From NCBI GenBank assembly GCA_020436125.1, contig JAGQYK010000008.1, forward strand, positions 1 through 62,846: a DNA stretch of 62,846 bases, written 5' to 3'. The position numbers and the translations under genes were made by a program. Below are positions 8,930 through 17,326 of the stretch, piece by piece. The DNA comes from Cyclobacteriaceae bacterium. Lineage in GTDB: Bacteria; Bacteroidota; Bacteroidia; Cytophagales; Cyclobacteriaceae. The notes under the pieces were generated by a model. It saw only the letters and a list, made by a program, of their open reading frames with translations, ran no database searches and was not told the origin of the DNA. Each line of letters opens with the position of its first letter. Within the stretch, counting starts at the first letter, position 1.

Positions 8930-9389
8930 CACTATTGTTTTTTACTCCCTTTGTTTTATTTAGAATACTTTTGATTCCGTTCATATGGCTGATCAACGCT
9001 GAAATGTCACGGGCAGAGAGTGGTCCAAGTAACGAGTTGACTAGATCTCTTGATGCAATATTCAACTTATCAAACTCTTTTTCACCTTTTAAAGTCAACA
9101 TTAATTGAAAGGCTCTTCCATCAACTTTACTTTGTTTACGCGTCACGATTCCTTTTTTCTGAAAGGACTTCAATACTCTGCTTAAATATCCTTTATCCAT
9201 TCTTGCGGCTTCAATCAGGTCGCTAGCGCTACAAGGTTGGTGATGGTGCAGTTCAAATAATACCCTGCCTTCAGGCAATGAAAATGGACTGTTTAGATAA
9301 TGCTGATCCAATACGCCTATAATACTTGTATAGTATCGATTGAAATCCCTGACTTGTTGAATCTCTTTTTCTTTCATTTGGAAGTGCAT
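8922..9389 (-). CDS. MarR-family transcriptional regulator
   Basis: The start is placed at ATG 9389 (MHFQMKEKE). The frame could extend to TTG 9422, but that would run through the palindrome at 9402-9430; ATG 9377 is another candidate. The winged helix-turn-helix is clear: SLPEGRVLFELHHHQPCS, SASDLIEAARMDKGYLSRVLKSF as recognition region, and GIVTRKQSKVDGRAFQLMLT as the wing. MarR proteins are dimeric repressors released by small ligands. It heads an operon with two acetyltransferases and lies divergent from a putative outer-membrane protein gene, with a perfect palindrome between the starts, so it probably represses itself and its divergent neighbour. Confidence 0.9.
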   Translation of the reverse strand: MHFQMKEKEIQQVRDFNRYYTSIIGVLDQHYLNSPFSLPEGRVLFELHHHQPCSASDLIEAARMDKGYLSRVLKSFQKKGIVTRKQSKVDGRAFQLMLTLKGEKEFDKLNIASRDLVNSLLGPLSARDISALISHMNGIKSILNKTKGVKNNSDE

Positions 9390-9401
9390 ACCAAAGCAAC
9401 T

Positions 9402-9430
9402 ACATTTAGTTGACAAAGTCAACTAAATGT
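9402..9430. promoter_or_regulatory. Perfect palindrome, probable MarR operator
   Basis: Two 13-base arms, ACATTTAGTTGAC and GTCAACTAAATGT, are exact inverted repeats separated by AAA. The site lies between ATG 9389 of marR and ATG 9431 of the divergent gene, ending one base before the latter. MarR dimers bind palindromes of this kind and usually control themselves and the adjacent gene. A binding site this close to both starts would block transcription or initiation in both directions. Confidence 0.8.
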
Positions 9431-10114
9431 ATGATTAAATGCCTGCTACTTTCGGTAATCTTTTTACCTCATTTACTTCTCGCTCAACAAACAAACTGGG
9501 CTACGGAGTTCCAAACTTCATTTATTGACATATCCGGCCTGTTTGGTTTGGATGAACCTGCACAGGTTACCTCATTGAGATACCAAAAGAAATTGTTATT
9601 TGTAGAAGGGTTTCACAGCTTCTCCTGGCTGGAGCCTGGCAGGACTATTCAAACTTTTTTTACTGCAGGTTATCAATTTGCCTTAGATGAGGATGAAGAT
9701 AAATCATTATCAATAGGAAACGGATTTGCGTTTAATAGAGTAGCTAGTAACGGTAGCTTTCTGCGGCCGATCCTGACTTTTAATTGGAATGAATCTGAGC
9801 GACAAACTATATCAATAGTGGGCTGGATGTTTTTAGATACCCGAAAGGAAACCGCACAACCTCTGAATGGAGCAACCGGATATGTTGGCTATGTTTATAA
9901 ACTTCCTTTTACGAAGATTGAACTAAGGAATGAATTCAGGATACTGTACTCACATGTACGTGATGTACGCAATGTAGCAGGGTTTACAGAGCAGCTAAAA
10001 ATGACATTAAACGCCTCTAGTACTTATTTCTTTGTGAACACCGGATACTCCTTTTATCGATCAGACCACATGACAGAATTCATATATAATTTTGGCATTG
10101 GTAAACGCTTTTGA
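9431..10114 (+). CDS. Putative outer-membrane beta-barrel protein, MarR-controlled
   Basis: I chose ATG 9431, directly after the palindrome, because it gives a compact signal peptide (MIKCLLLSVIFLPHLLLAQQ); an in-frame TTG at 9410 lies inside the operator. The mature chain of about 207 residues alternates polar and aromatic residues in strands (LLFVEGFHSFSW, TIQTFFTAGYQFAL, TYFFVNTGYSFYRS) and ends in Phe after YNFGIGKRF, as outer-membrane barrels do. I recognise no named family. Its divergence from a marR-GNAT operon suggests a channel or porin-like protein switched with the detoxifying acetyltransferases; this is inference. Confidence 0.7.
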   Translation: MIKCLLLSVIFLPHLLLAQQTNWATEFQTSFIDISGLFGLDEPAQVTSLRYQKKLLFVEGFHSFSWLEPGRTIQTFFTAGYQFALDEDEDKSLSIGNGFAFNRVASNGSFLRPILTFNWNESERQTISIVGWMFLDTRKETAQPLNGATGYVGYVYKLPFTKIELRNEFRILYSHVRDVRNVAGFTEQLKMTLNASSTYFFVNTGYSFYRSDHMTEFIYNFGIGKRF

Positions 10115-10123
10115 AATAATATC

Positions 10124-10798
10124 CTATCCCAGTTTGAATACGATAGGGATAACAATTTTGGTTCTCACTGCATTGCCACGCTGGCGTCCTGGCTTCCATT
10201 TAGGCGATTGTTTCACCACTCTTAACGCTTCTTCATCACATCCACCGCCAATTCCTTTTACTACCTGAACTTCATCTAATGAACCATCCTTTCCCACAAT
10301 AGCTTGTATATATACCCGCCCTTCAATTGCCATCGATCTTGCTTGTCTTGGGTAGCGCATATGGTCCCTTAAAAACTTCAGAAACTCTGTGTTGCCTCCA
10401 GGAAACTCGGGTTGGTCTTCAACGATCACAAAGATTTCATCTGTATCTTCCTTACTGATTTCTTCTACAGGCGCCATTTTGATGGTTTCTGTAGTTTCCT
10501 TCATCTCTACATCAATCATTATATCAAGATCTTCTACAATCTCTTCCTCATCAGGTACTTCAATTATTTTGGGAACGATAGTTTTTGGTGGAGGAGGAGG
10601 TGCCTGCTCTGTTGGGGGAATATCCAATAACTCATCATTGAAGGTATCGTAGTTGGCTAAGCTTACTGTATTGCCGTCACCTTCCGATTTCCATTCGAAT
10701 ACAGTGATTACCATACCAAGTGTTACGGCCAATGAAAGTGAAAATAACATTCCACGCAATTGGTGTACGTCAGCCTTTGGATTTTTCTTTAGTTCCAT
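10124..10798 (-). CDS. TonB-family energy transducer protein
   Basis: The 224-residue protein has the TonB layout: a short cytoplasmic tail (MELKKNPKADVHQLRG), one membrane helix (MLFSLSLAVTLGMVITVF), a proline-rich then acidic linker (APPPPPK, then IIEVPDEEEIVEDLD) and a C-terminal TonB domain. The last contains YPRQARSMAIEGRVYIQ, the GSLDEVQVVKGIGGGCDEEALRVV segment and the final IPIVFKLG strand. TonB couples the proton-motive force through ExbBD to outer-membrane receptors. No exbB, exbD or receptor is adjacent, so the partners are elsewhere. Bacteroidota carry many such TonB paralogues. The 224 bases upstream of the start hold no gene that I can see. Confidence 0.88.
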   Translation of the reverse strand: MELKKNPKADVHQLRGMLFSLSLAVTLGMVITVFEWKSEGDGNTVSLANYDTFNDELLDIPPTEQAPPPPPKTIVPKIIEVPDEEEIVEDLDIMIDVEMKETTETIKMAPVEEISKEDTDEIFVIVEDQPEFPGGNTEFLKFLRDHMRYPRQARSMAIEGRVYIQAIVGKDGSLDEVQVVKGIGGGCDEEALRVVKQSPKWKPGRQRGNAVRTKIVIPIVFKLG

Positions 10799-11022
10799 AA
10801 CAGTTAATCGTTGTTATGGCTGTCAACGGAGAAGTTGAATTAAGGTGACGTATTTTTCGGTATTTTTTTATGAACTGTTGAAATAGTAACCTGAAGTGTG
10901 TCTTTTCCAGTGTAAATCAAACGCTACGAAATTCTTAGCAATTGGTTGTTTATTTTATTGTTATCCAATAGCTGAAAGAATTAAGGGAATGTTATGTAAC
11001 CAATTAGAAAGCGCCTCGTATA

Positions 11023-11946
11023 CTACTTCTCTAAATTTTTCCTATCCCATTTTCCTATCTTAGCAGCGGCTACATATGTCGATTGTAAAAAATCCATCAG
11101 CATTTTTTCTGGGTCATTGGCCATGCGTACATCATCATATTTAAGGAAGAATTCTCCCATTTCTTCACTCCAAAAGGCTTGCTGTGGAAGGACCTTCTCT
11201 TTGCCATATTCCGGAGGGGAAGGATAACAATAGGCATAAAACATAGGTAGGGGTGAAGCATCGCTGCCAGGCCAAAACCCGCAACTGCTTACTTCCTGTG
11301 AGTAGGCTTCCTGCATTACTGCTTTAGGCATGTTAGGCATGGCTCCCTGATGAAGTGGAGCCTTTCTTCCTGAGAAGCGGGTGACTGCAATATCGAATGC
11401 ACCCCAGAAAAAGTGCACGGGGCTACACTTCCCTATGAAGTCGCTTCTGAATTTGAGAAACACATTATGCGTGCTGACGGCTGCCTGCCAAAAGTCCACA
11501 ACACTTTGCTGGTCGTAAGACTTGTTCTCGGTATTTTCCGCAAATGGAATGCTTGGTTCCATTTCATTAGGACTGCCATGGATACTGATATCAATTCCTA
11601 AACCTTCTAGCTTGGAGAAAAGGTCATCATAGAAATCAGCAACGGTTCTGGGATATAAATCAATAACTACATTTTTATTGAATGTGGTGGAGATGACTAC
11701 GATATGGCTTTCAAAATCAAATTCAATCTCGAACATTCCATTTTTGTAGGGCATGCTGCCGGTTGTAAGACCACGGGTGGTTACATACAAAGTAGCGTGC
11801 CAGGAATGGTTTTGCCATGGCATAGCTCTTAGCCTTATTTTACCCACAATTTGGGTCCATTGATGAACCGTTTTGATGGTGTCTTTCCAACTGTTATAGT
11901 CTAGTGCTGGCCAGGCGTGGTTGCAACCTTTAATGATGGTGTTCAT
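11023..11946 (-). CDS. DUF5996-like protein of unknown function
   Basis: This 307-residue soluble protein lacks a signal peptide. It opens with WPALDYNSWKDT and contains GKIRLRAMPWQNHSWHATLYVTTRGLTTG, then EIEFDFESHIV, later SPVHFFWGAFDIAVTRFSGR, and near the end MFYAYCYPSPPEYG with EFFLKYDDVR. These conserved Trp/His stretches match what I know of the DUF5996 family, found in many bacteria without an assigned role. The clustered His/Trp/Arg residues suggest a ligand- or metal-binding pocket, but no known catalytic motif is visible. The gene stands alone, with about 220-260 bases of non-coding DNA on each side. Confidence 0.75.
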   Translation of the reverse strand: MNTIIKGCNHAWPALDYNSWKDTIKTVHQWTQIVGKIRLRAMPWQNHSWHATLYVTTRGLTTGSMPYKNGMFEIEFDFESHIVVISTTFNKNVVIDLYPRTVADFYDDLFSKLEGLGIDISIHGSPNEMEPSIPFAENTENKSYDQQSVVDFWQAAVSTHNVFLKFRSDFIGKCSPVHFFWGAFDIAVTRFSGRKAPLHQGAMPNMPKAVMQEAYSQEVSSCGFWPGSDASPLPMFYAYCYPSPPEYGKEKVLPQQAFWSEEMGEFFLKYDDVRMANDPEKMLMDFLQSTYVAAAKIGKWDRKNLEK

Positions 11947-12204
11947 TTATTCTTAGTTATGTGATTCAACTAATAAATGATAAACTTCCAGGAGCTTATC
12001 CGCTATTCAAGTAGGTGAATAAGATAGTCCTGAAGCCGGAGAAAGACAACTTTTAAGGCCCTTGTACAGCTGAAATTACTATGAACGGTTGGGGATTATT
12101 GAATCAGTTGGTTGGATACTTAACGCAGGAAAGGGAAATAATCTCAATTTTCTTATGGTAAAGTGGATTTATTGAAATGTAATGCACCCAGTTCGCGCGA
12201 GTCG

Positions 12205-12495
12205 TCACTCATACAATTTGAGACGATCTTTTAGCTCCTGATTTTCCTCCTGAAGTTGCCACACTTGCTGTAATAGATTATTCACTACATCAAGGCCTTC
12301 CATATTGATGTTGAGCTCATAGTGCAGTCGGATCATTTTCTCCACACGTTGTAGGTGTGTAACCTGTATGTATTCTACATCTCCTTCTCGCACTGTTTCC
12401 AGCAGGTCATATTCCTGTAACGATTGAATGAACGTTTCCGGCACGTTGTATTGTGTACAGAAAGTAGTAATGGATATAATGGTGGGTTCTTCCAT
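12205..12495 (-). CDS. cbpM: CbpM-type chaperone modulator (MerR-like)
   Basis: The 96-residue protein has the CbpM pattern: an N-terminal ISITTFCTQYNVPETFIQSLQEYDLLETV region (a MerR-like helix-turn-helix), then VTHLQRVEKMIRLHYELNINMEGLDVV and a C-terminal coiled coil (LLQQVWQLQEENQELKDRLKLYE). In E. coli CbpM binds the J-domain of CbpA and restrains both its DnaK cochaperone and DNA-binding activities. The gene begins 2 bases after the cbpA stop on the same strand, the usual cbpA-cbpM operon order. Confidence 0.85.
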   Translation of the reverse strand: MEEPTIISITTFCTQYNVPETFIQSLQEYDLLETVREGDVEYIQVTHLQRVEKMIRLHYELNINMEGLDVVNNLLQQVWQLQEENQELKDRLKLYE

Positions 12496-12497
12496 GG

Positions 12498-13379
12498 CTA
12501 TCTTAATTTAGCTAACTCGGCAAACAGTTCTTTTTCTTTATCTGTAAGGGCAGTGGGCAGTTTGAGTTGATAGGTAACGTAAAGATCACCAAACTCACCT
12601 TCTTTTTTGTATAGTGGAAATCCTTTACCCTTTAATTTCACTTTGGTATTGTTTTGGGTTTCCGGCTTCACCTTAATTTTTACCTTACCATCAAAGGTCT
12701 CAATGGTGATATCACCTCCCAGTAGTGCAGTATACAAATCCAAATCAATAGTCGTGTAGAGGTCGCCCTTTACCCGCTTAAAAGTAGTGTGGTTGTCAAT
12801 TAAAAATTTGATGTAGAGGTCTCCACTGGGACCACCATTGATGCCGGGGCCACCATGGCCTTTGATTTTAATCTCCTGTCCGTTGGCTACACCTGCCGGA
12901 ATGGTGATACGGATATTCTTATCATTGACCGTAAGGGTACGCTTGTGGGTAGTATATACATCCTTCAGATTAAGGTGTAGTTCGGCATGAAAATCCTGGC
13001 CTCGGAAACGAACGCTTTGACCACCTTGACGCGGTCCGGCACCACCAAACATAGAACTAAAGAAATCAGAGAAGTCACCTTCATTAAAAGACTGTCCACC
13101 TCCCTGATAGGTACGTTGCTGTTGCTGTTGTTTGGCTTTCTCAAACTGCTCTGCATGTTTCCAGTCTTTGCCATACTGGTCGTATTTCTTCCTGTTCTCT
13201 GCGTGGCTCAACACTTCATTAGCTTCGTTCACTTCCTTGAATTTGCGTTCTGCCTCCTTATCGTTGGGGTTGAGATCCGGATGATACTTTCGAGCAAGCT
13301 TGCGATAAGCGTTTTTGATGTCCTTTTCGGTAGCGCTTTTACTGAGGCCTAGTATTTTGTAATAGTCGATATAGTCCAT
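12498..13379 (-). CDS. cbpA: CbpA-type DnaJ-family co-chaperone
   Basis: The 293-residue protein starts with a J-domain ([21 protein letters not shown], with the HPD triad at residues 33-35). A Gln/Gly-rich linker follows ([16 protein letters not shown], then [11 protein letters not shown]), then the two-part DnaJ C-terminal substrate-binding domain ([28 protein letters not shown] and [13 protein letters not shown]). No CxxCxGxG zinc finger is present, which sets it apart from DnaJ and fits CbpA. It stimulates DnaK ATPase and may bind curved DNA. It is co-transcribed with cbpM 2 bases downstream. Confidence 0.92.
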   Translation of the reverse strand: MDYIDYYKILGLSKSATEKDIKNAYRKLARKYHPDLNPNDKEAERKFKEVNEANEVLSHAENRKKYDQYGKDWKHAEQFEKAKQQQQQRTYQGGGQSFNEGDFSDFFSSMFGGAGPRQGGQSVRFRGQDFHAELHLNLKDVYTTHKRTLTVNDKNIRITIPAGVANGQEIKIKGHGGPGINGGPSGDLYIKFLIDNHTTFKRVKGDLYTTIDLDLYTALLGGDITIETFDGKVKIKVKPETQNNTKVKLKGKGFPLYKKEGEFGDLYVTYQLKLPTALTDKEKELFAELAKLR

Positions 13380-13591
13380 GTAGAGAGTTGTTAACTTTTG
13401 CTTTGCTTACAACTGCAAATACAACACGCAAGAGCGCCATTTTATTCTAATTTTTGGATGATTTGTATCAGGATGGAGCGTGATAAGGGTCACCGGATGT
13501 CAAAAGATAAAAAAAACAGATCTTATTCTGTGATATTTTGAGACTTGATGCGAATAATAGGGTGATTGGTTTTTAAATACCTTAGCAGTAC

Positions 13592-14077
13592 ATGGATCAA
13601 CAGCAGGCATTTGAACAGTTTCTCGAAACCCACAAGCAACTCATCCTAAAGGTGGCTGGCACTTACTGTGGTGATCCAGAACTGCGCAAAGACCTTATTC
13701 AGGATATTATCCTCCAGTTGTGGAAGTCGTTTCCTTCCTATAACCAAGCGTATGCGCTCTCTACCTGGATGTATCGGATCGCGCTCAATGTCTCTATTTC
13801 TTCATTGAGGAAGGAGTCTACCCGCAAGAAAACCTATGAAGGACTGCACCAGCAAGGTGACTTGCTATATTATCAGGACCCTCATATGGAAGAGCGACTT
13901 CAGCTGCTGTATCAACATATGGAGGAACTCAAGCCGATGGAGAAGGCAATGTTGATTCTCTATTTGGATAGCCGTCAACACACAGAGATAGCCGAAATAC
14001 TAGGAATGACAGCATCCAATGTATCAACCAAAATCCATCGAATCAAAACTTTACTGAAATCAAAAGTTAAACCCTAA
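13592..14077 (+). CDS. ECF-type RNA polymerase sigma factor
   Basis: The 161-residue protein has region 2 (ELRKDLIQDIILQLWKSF, STWMYRIALNVSISSLRK) and region 4 (LKPMEKAMLILYLDSRQHTEIAEILGMTASNVSTKIHRIK) of extracytoplasmic-function sigma factors. Such factors direct RNA polymerase to stress- or envelope-related promoters. The next gene, 11 bases downstream, encodes a membrane protein that may hold it inactive. The divergent upstream neighbour is cbpA; the 212 bases between them should contain both promoters, but I could not assign one confidently. Confidence 0.92.
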   Translation: MDQQQAFEQFLETHKQLILKVAGTYCGDPELRKDLIQDIILQLWKSFPSYNQAYALSTWMYRIALNVSISSLRKESTRKKTYEGLHQQGDLLYYQDPHMEERLQLLYQHMEELKPMEKAMLILYLDSRQHTEIAEILGMTASNVSTKIHRIKTLLKSKVKP

Positions 14078-14088
14078 ACTCATTAGCA

Positions 14089-14673
14089 ATGGAACTCCCT
14101 GAACTCTCAAACCTTTGGAATGCCCCAGGCAACCTATCCATCAACCGGCAGTTGTTAAAAGAGGTGACCTTGTACAAGGTTAAGGCGTTGCTGTATTCCC
14201 TCAAATGGAGTACCTACTTTGAACTGATGCTGAACATTCTTTTCATATTCTTTCTGCAGGGTTTTATTTTGGATCACTTCTATGAAATAAGATTTTTAAT
14301 TCCGGCACTGATTCTGATAGCGGTAACACTGGCCAGCACAGTGTTGGAATGCTATAAGCTCTATTTGTTTTATTCCCTTCGTGTCGATTCACCAGTAACA
14401 GAAACACAACAGAAGGTAGCCCAACTTCAATACCTGGAAGCATTAGAAGCCAATAGTATGATGGTGATCATTCCTTTGTTTTCTGCACCCATTCTGATTG
14501 TACCTGCCAAAGCATTTTTTGATTTCGATTTGTATCAATTGGGCAATTGGATGCCGCAGTATATTATTGGAAGTGTTGTGGTCGGGTTCGTGATCGCTTT
14601 TTTGCTGCGCAAGTTTCCTAATGAAAAACTCAAAAAAGCGATTGACTTTTTGAAGGAGATTAAAGTGGATTGA
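14089..14673 (+). CDS. Four-helix membrane protein, partner of the ECF sigma factor
   Basis: I recognise no named domain. The 194-residue protein begins with a soluble stretch of about 40 residues (ELPELSNLWNAPG) and then has about four membrane helices (NILFIFFLQGFIL; FLIPALILIAVTLAS; MMVIIPLFSAPILIV; IIGSVVVGFVIAFLL), with basic ends. It lacks the HxxxCxxC zinc motif of classical anti-sigma factors. Its position 11 bases after the sigma gene suggests a membrane anti-sigma factor of the kind paired with short Bacteroidota ECF factors; the evidence is positional only. Confidence 0.7.
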   Translation: MELPELSNLWNAPGNLSINRQLLKEVTLYKVKALLYSLKWSTYFELMLNILFIFFLQGFILDHFYEIRFLIPALILIAVTLASTVLECYKLYLFYSLRVDSPVTETQQKVAQLQYLEALEANSMMVIIPLFSAPILIVPAKAFFDFDLYQLGNWMPQYIIGSVVVGFVIAFLLRKFPNEKLKKAIDFLKEIKVD

Positions 14674-14730
14674 GATGGGGTTAGTTGATTTGTTGGAATA
14701 AAAGTAATGGAGCTATAAGAATGTGTGCCT

Positions 14731-16998
14731 TTAACTTTTTAGTGCTGAGGCAAAATTAGCCCTGTTTAGGCTCATGGCTTGAAAGCCGCTTATGATAACA
14801 ATAACAAATACACAATACGCTATTGGGTAGACGGGGTCAAGCCACATGAATTTCGTTGAGAATACAAATGTTCTAAGTAGTTCATTCAACAATATGTATG
14901 CTATCGGTCCGAAAACCGCCAAGGCAAATATCATTTGTATTACAAGTTCTCGTACCAGTAGGTATGTGACATGGATGGTGCGCGCACCCAATAGTTTGTG
15001 AATAGCTATCTCTTTAAGCTTGTCTCGAACCAAGCTTACGCTTAACCCATAAATTGCAAAACAAGAAAGCAAACCGGATACGATAGCAAGTATCCCCGAT
15101 AACTTGTTTAACCTGTCTTGATATTCTATCCATTGTTTAAAATGACTATTGAGATATTTTACGTGTGAAATTTTCCCTTCCGAAGAGAATTGCTCCGAAA
15201 GCCGGGTGACGGTTCTTCTTATGTCAACTTCGAGTACACGAACGCACAGCCAGTTATAATTAGCGTTTTGAGCAACGGATATCTTAAGTGGCTTTTCAGG
15301 TTGGTTAAAAAGGCCACTAAGGTCATCTACCACGCCAATAACGTTGGCTTGATTTTCTCCAATGAGCTCTTTGCCTGCCTTATTGATCACCATAACAGAG
15401 TCTCCTGAATTTGGACCTAACCAGTATCCTTCCTTCATCCTTAGGTTAAAGAAATCTTTGAATCCAGGATCCACCTGAAGTAAATAGAAATCTGAACCAA
15501 TCTCGCCACTTACAATACGATCAGGGAGTTGTGATACCGCCATCACATCCAGGATATTTGGATTGTATTTCTTCCAGCCATTACGCAGTCCCATAATTCC
15601 TTCATTGGTTAATCCTGATGGTGGATTTAGATATACGATTTGATCATGGTTCTGCCCCGGTTCTTTTACTAGAGAATAATTTATTTGCCTTTTAACGACA
15701 ATAGAAGCAATGATCAGGAAAATACTGATTCCTAATTGAAAGAAAGTAATCATCCGCTTAAGTCGTGGAAAGGTAATGGTGTCAGTACTTAGCAGCCGGT
15801 TCGGAGTAGCTTTTACAAATCTCATTGTCATGAAGACCGGTGATACTGTGAAAATGAAAAGCAATATGGATATGATCAGTACCAATCTTACATCAAGCGT
15901 AAAAAATAAAGGTAAAACTTGAAGATTCAAGGTGGATGCAATAAGATCATTGGCAGCCACTATCATTAGCAAGCCTATCAAAAGTGAAGTGCCTACGAAA
16001 GCGAATGACTCTTTGTAAAAGCCATATAGAAGATTCGCTTGACTTGTCCCAGAAAGCTTTTTTATTGCAAGTTCTTTCGAGCGATAAGGTAAGGTGATGG
16101 TAGTAAGGTTAATAAATGTGCTAAAAGATAAAAACAAGATTAGACCAGCTATGCATATAAGAATGATCACACTGTATTTATCTCCATGGCGCGCCTCTTC
16201 GCCAAGTACCCTTGAGCCAAAGTATAGCTCGGGTAAAGGCTGAAAGCTATACTTCATTATTGTAGGTGAGTTAGGATGATCCTTACCAATTGTATAATCT
16301 TTAGGTATGCCTTTGATTGTTCTTCCATAAATTCCAGATTCTTTAGGGTCAAAGTTTAAATTCTTAATCGCATCTTCGTTGAAAGAGATGAACACATCAA
16401 AGTCCTCGTGACTGTTGATTGGAAAATCTTTATAAACAGCGGCAATACGCACCTCAACAGTGTCATTGAAAGTGTAGAGTTTTATTTTTTTACCCACTGC
16501 ATGGTGTTTGCCAAAATAACTTTGTGCGACTCGGGATGAGATCATGGCTGCGGCCCTGTCTGAAGTAATAAAGTCGTTCATATTGCCATCTAAGGTCTCA
16601 AAGGAGAATATGTTTGTGATTTCTGGATCGGCAGCATGAACCTTTTGGTCATAGAAAGATTTATTGTTAACTAGAGCGTTAACTTTATTCATAATCTTGA
16701 CGCGCGAAACAATCAGGGAATCGTTGTAAAATGTTCCCTTTAACTTGTTGAAGACCTCAGATGGAATTTTAACTGACAACCTATTACCACTATATTTTTC
16801 GTCAGTATTTTTTTGCAATACCCGAAAAATTTCTCCAGCAGATTTATGAAACCTGTCAAAGCCAAACTCATTCAATGAGAAAAGTGTAATTAGAATGGAG
16901 GATGCGAACGCAATGGTCAGGGTGGTGATCTTGAGAAGGTAAATCTCCCGATTCCTTGACATGATTCTGGTAAACAATTTAGAGTGAAGACCCATCAT
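14731..16998 (-). CDS. FtsX/MacB-type ABC transporter permease, without adjacent ATPase
   Basis: The 755-residue protein has an N-terminal membrane helix after a short basic stretch, and a large periplasmic MacB-PCD-like domain (FDRFHKSAGEIFRVLQ, SRVAQSYFGKHHAVGKKI, VAAVYKDFP-like segment). It then has the FtsX helices (ILICIAGLILFLSFSTFINLTTI followed by SKELAIKKLSG), a second periplasmic part and a final set of helices (GLSVSLVRDKLKEIAIHKLLGA). This is the duplicated permease of the MacB-like group common in Bacteroidota, which works in mechanotransmission or peptide/antibiotic export with a MacB-type ATPase. No ATPase gene is near. A paralogue lies at 59275-61719. Alternative start: ATG at codon 14. 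Confidence 0.88.
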   Translation of the reverse strand: MMGLHSKLFTRIMSRNREIYLLKITTLTIAFASSILITLFSLNEFGFDRFHKSAGEIFRVLQKNTDEKYSGNRLSVKIPSEVFNKLKGTFYNDSLIVSRVKIMNKVNALVNNKSFYDQKVHAADPEITNIFSFETLDGNMNDFITSDRAAAMISSRVAQSYFGKHHAVGKKIKLYTFNDTVEVRIAAVYKDFPINSHEDFDVFISFNEDAIKNLNFDPKESGIYGRTIKGIPKDYTIGKDHPNSPTIMKYSFQPLPELYFGSRVLGEEARHGDKYSVIILICIAGLILFLSFSTFINLTTITLPYRSKELAIKKLSGTSQANLLYGFYKESFAFVGTSLLIGLLMIVAANDLIASTLNLQVLPLFFTLDVRLVLIISILLFIFTVSPVFMTMRFVKATPNRLLSTDTITFPRLKRMITFFQLGISIFLIIASIVVKRQINYSLVKEPGQNHDQIVYLNPPSGLTNEGIMGLRNGWKKYNPNILDVMAVSQLPDRIVSGEIGSDFYLLQVDPGFKDFFNLRMKEGYWLGPNSGDSVMVINKAGKELIGENQANVIGVVDDLSGLFNQPEKPLKISVAQNANYNWLCVRVLEVDIRRTVTRLSEQFSSEGKISHVKYLNSHFKQWIEYQDRLNKLSGILAIVSGLLSCFAIYGLSVSLVRDKLKEIAIHKLLGARTIHVTYLLVRELVIQMIFALAVFGPIAYILLNELLRTFVFSTKFMWLDPVYPIAYCVFVIVIISGFQAMSLNRANFASALKS

Positions 16999-17326
16999 CA
17001 GTTAAGTATTTCAATTAGAGTATTCAACAATTCGGCCAATTTAAAAAGGACAGTATTTGGCAAAATTTTAGGTTAAATAGTCTCGGTATCGGGCAGGAGT
17101 AGTCGATAACGGACATCATTGGGTCTTTGATAGGAAAGCCCTCAGTTGATCAAGTGGTTGAATTAGAAATTCACTAGGTATTATCAAATAAGTGCCAAAG
17201 TGGTTGAAGTAGGTGGGTAAATCACCAGCCGTACAATCACCGATTATTACCACCATCTGTATAATTCCCCGTGACTGATGTTGAATTATTGCCCAATTTG
17301 GCGGCTTAGACTATTAAATCCATACC
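16999..17326. other. Intergenic region between divergent permease and dipeptidase genes
   Basis: These 328 bases hold no credible ORF or RNA gene. They lie between the starts of two divergent genes and should contain both promoters, but I find no clean TAnnTTTG element. An 11-base direct repeat, AAGTGGTTGAA, occurs at 17152-17162 and 17198-17208, 46 bases apart. It might be a pair of regulator half-sites or chance. Confidence 0.5.
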
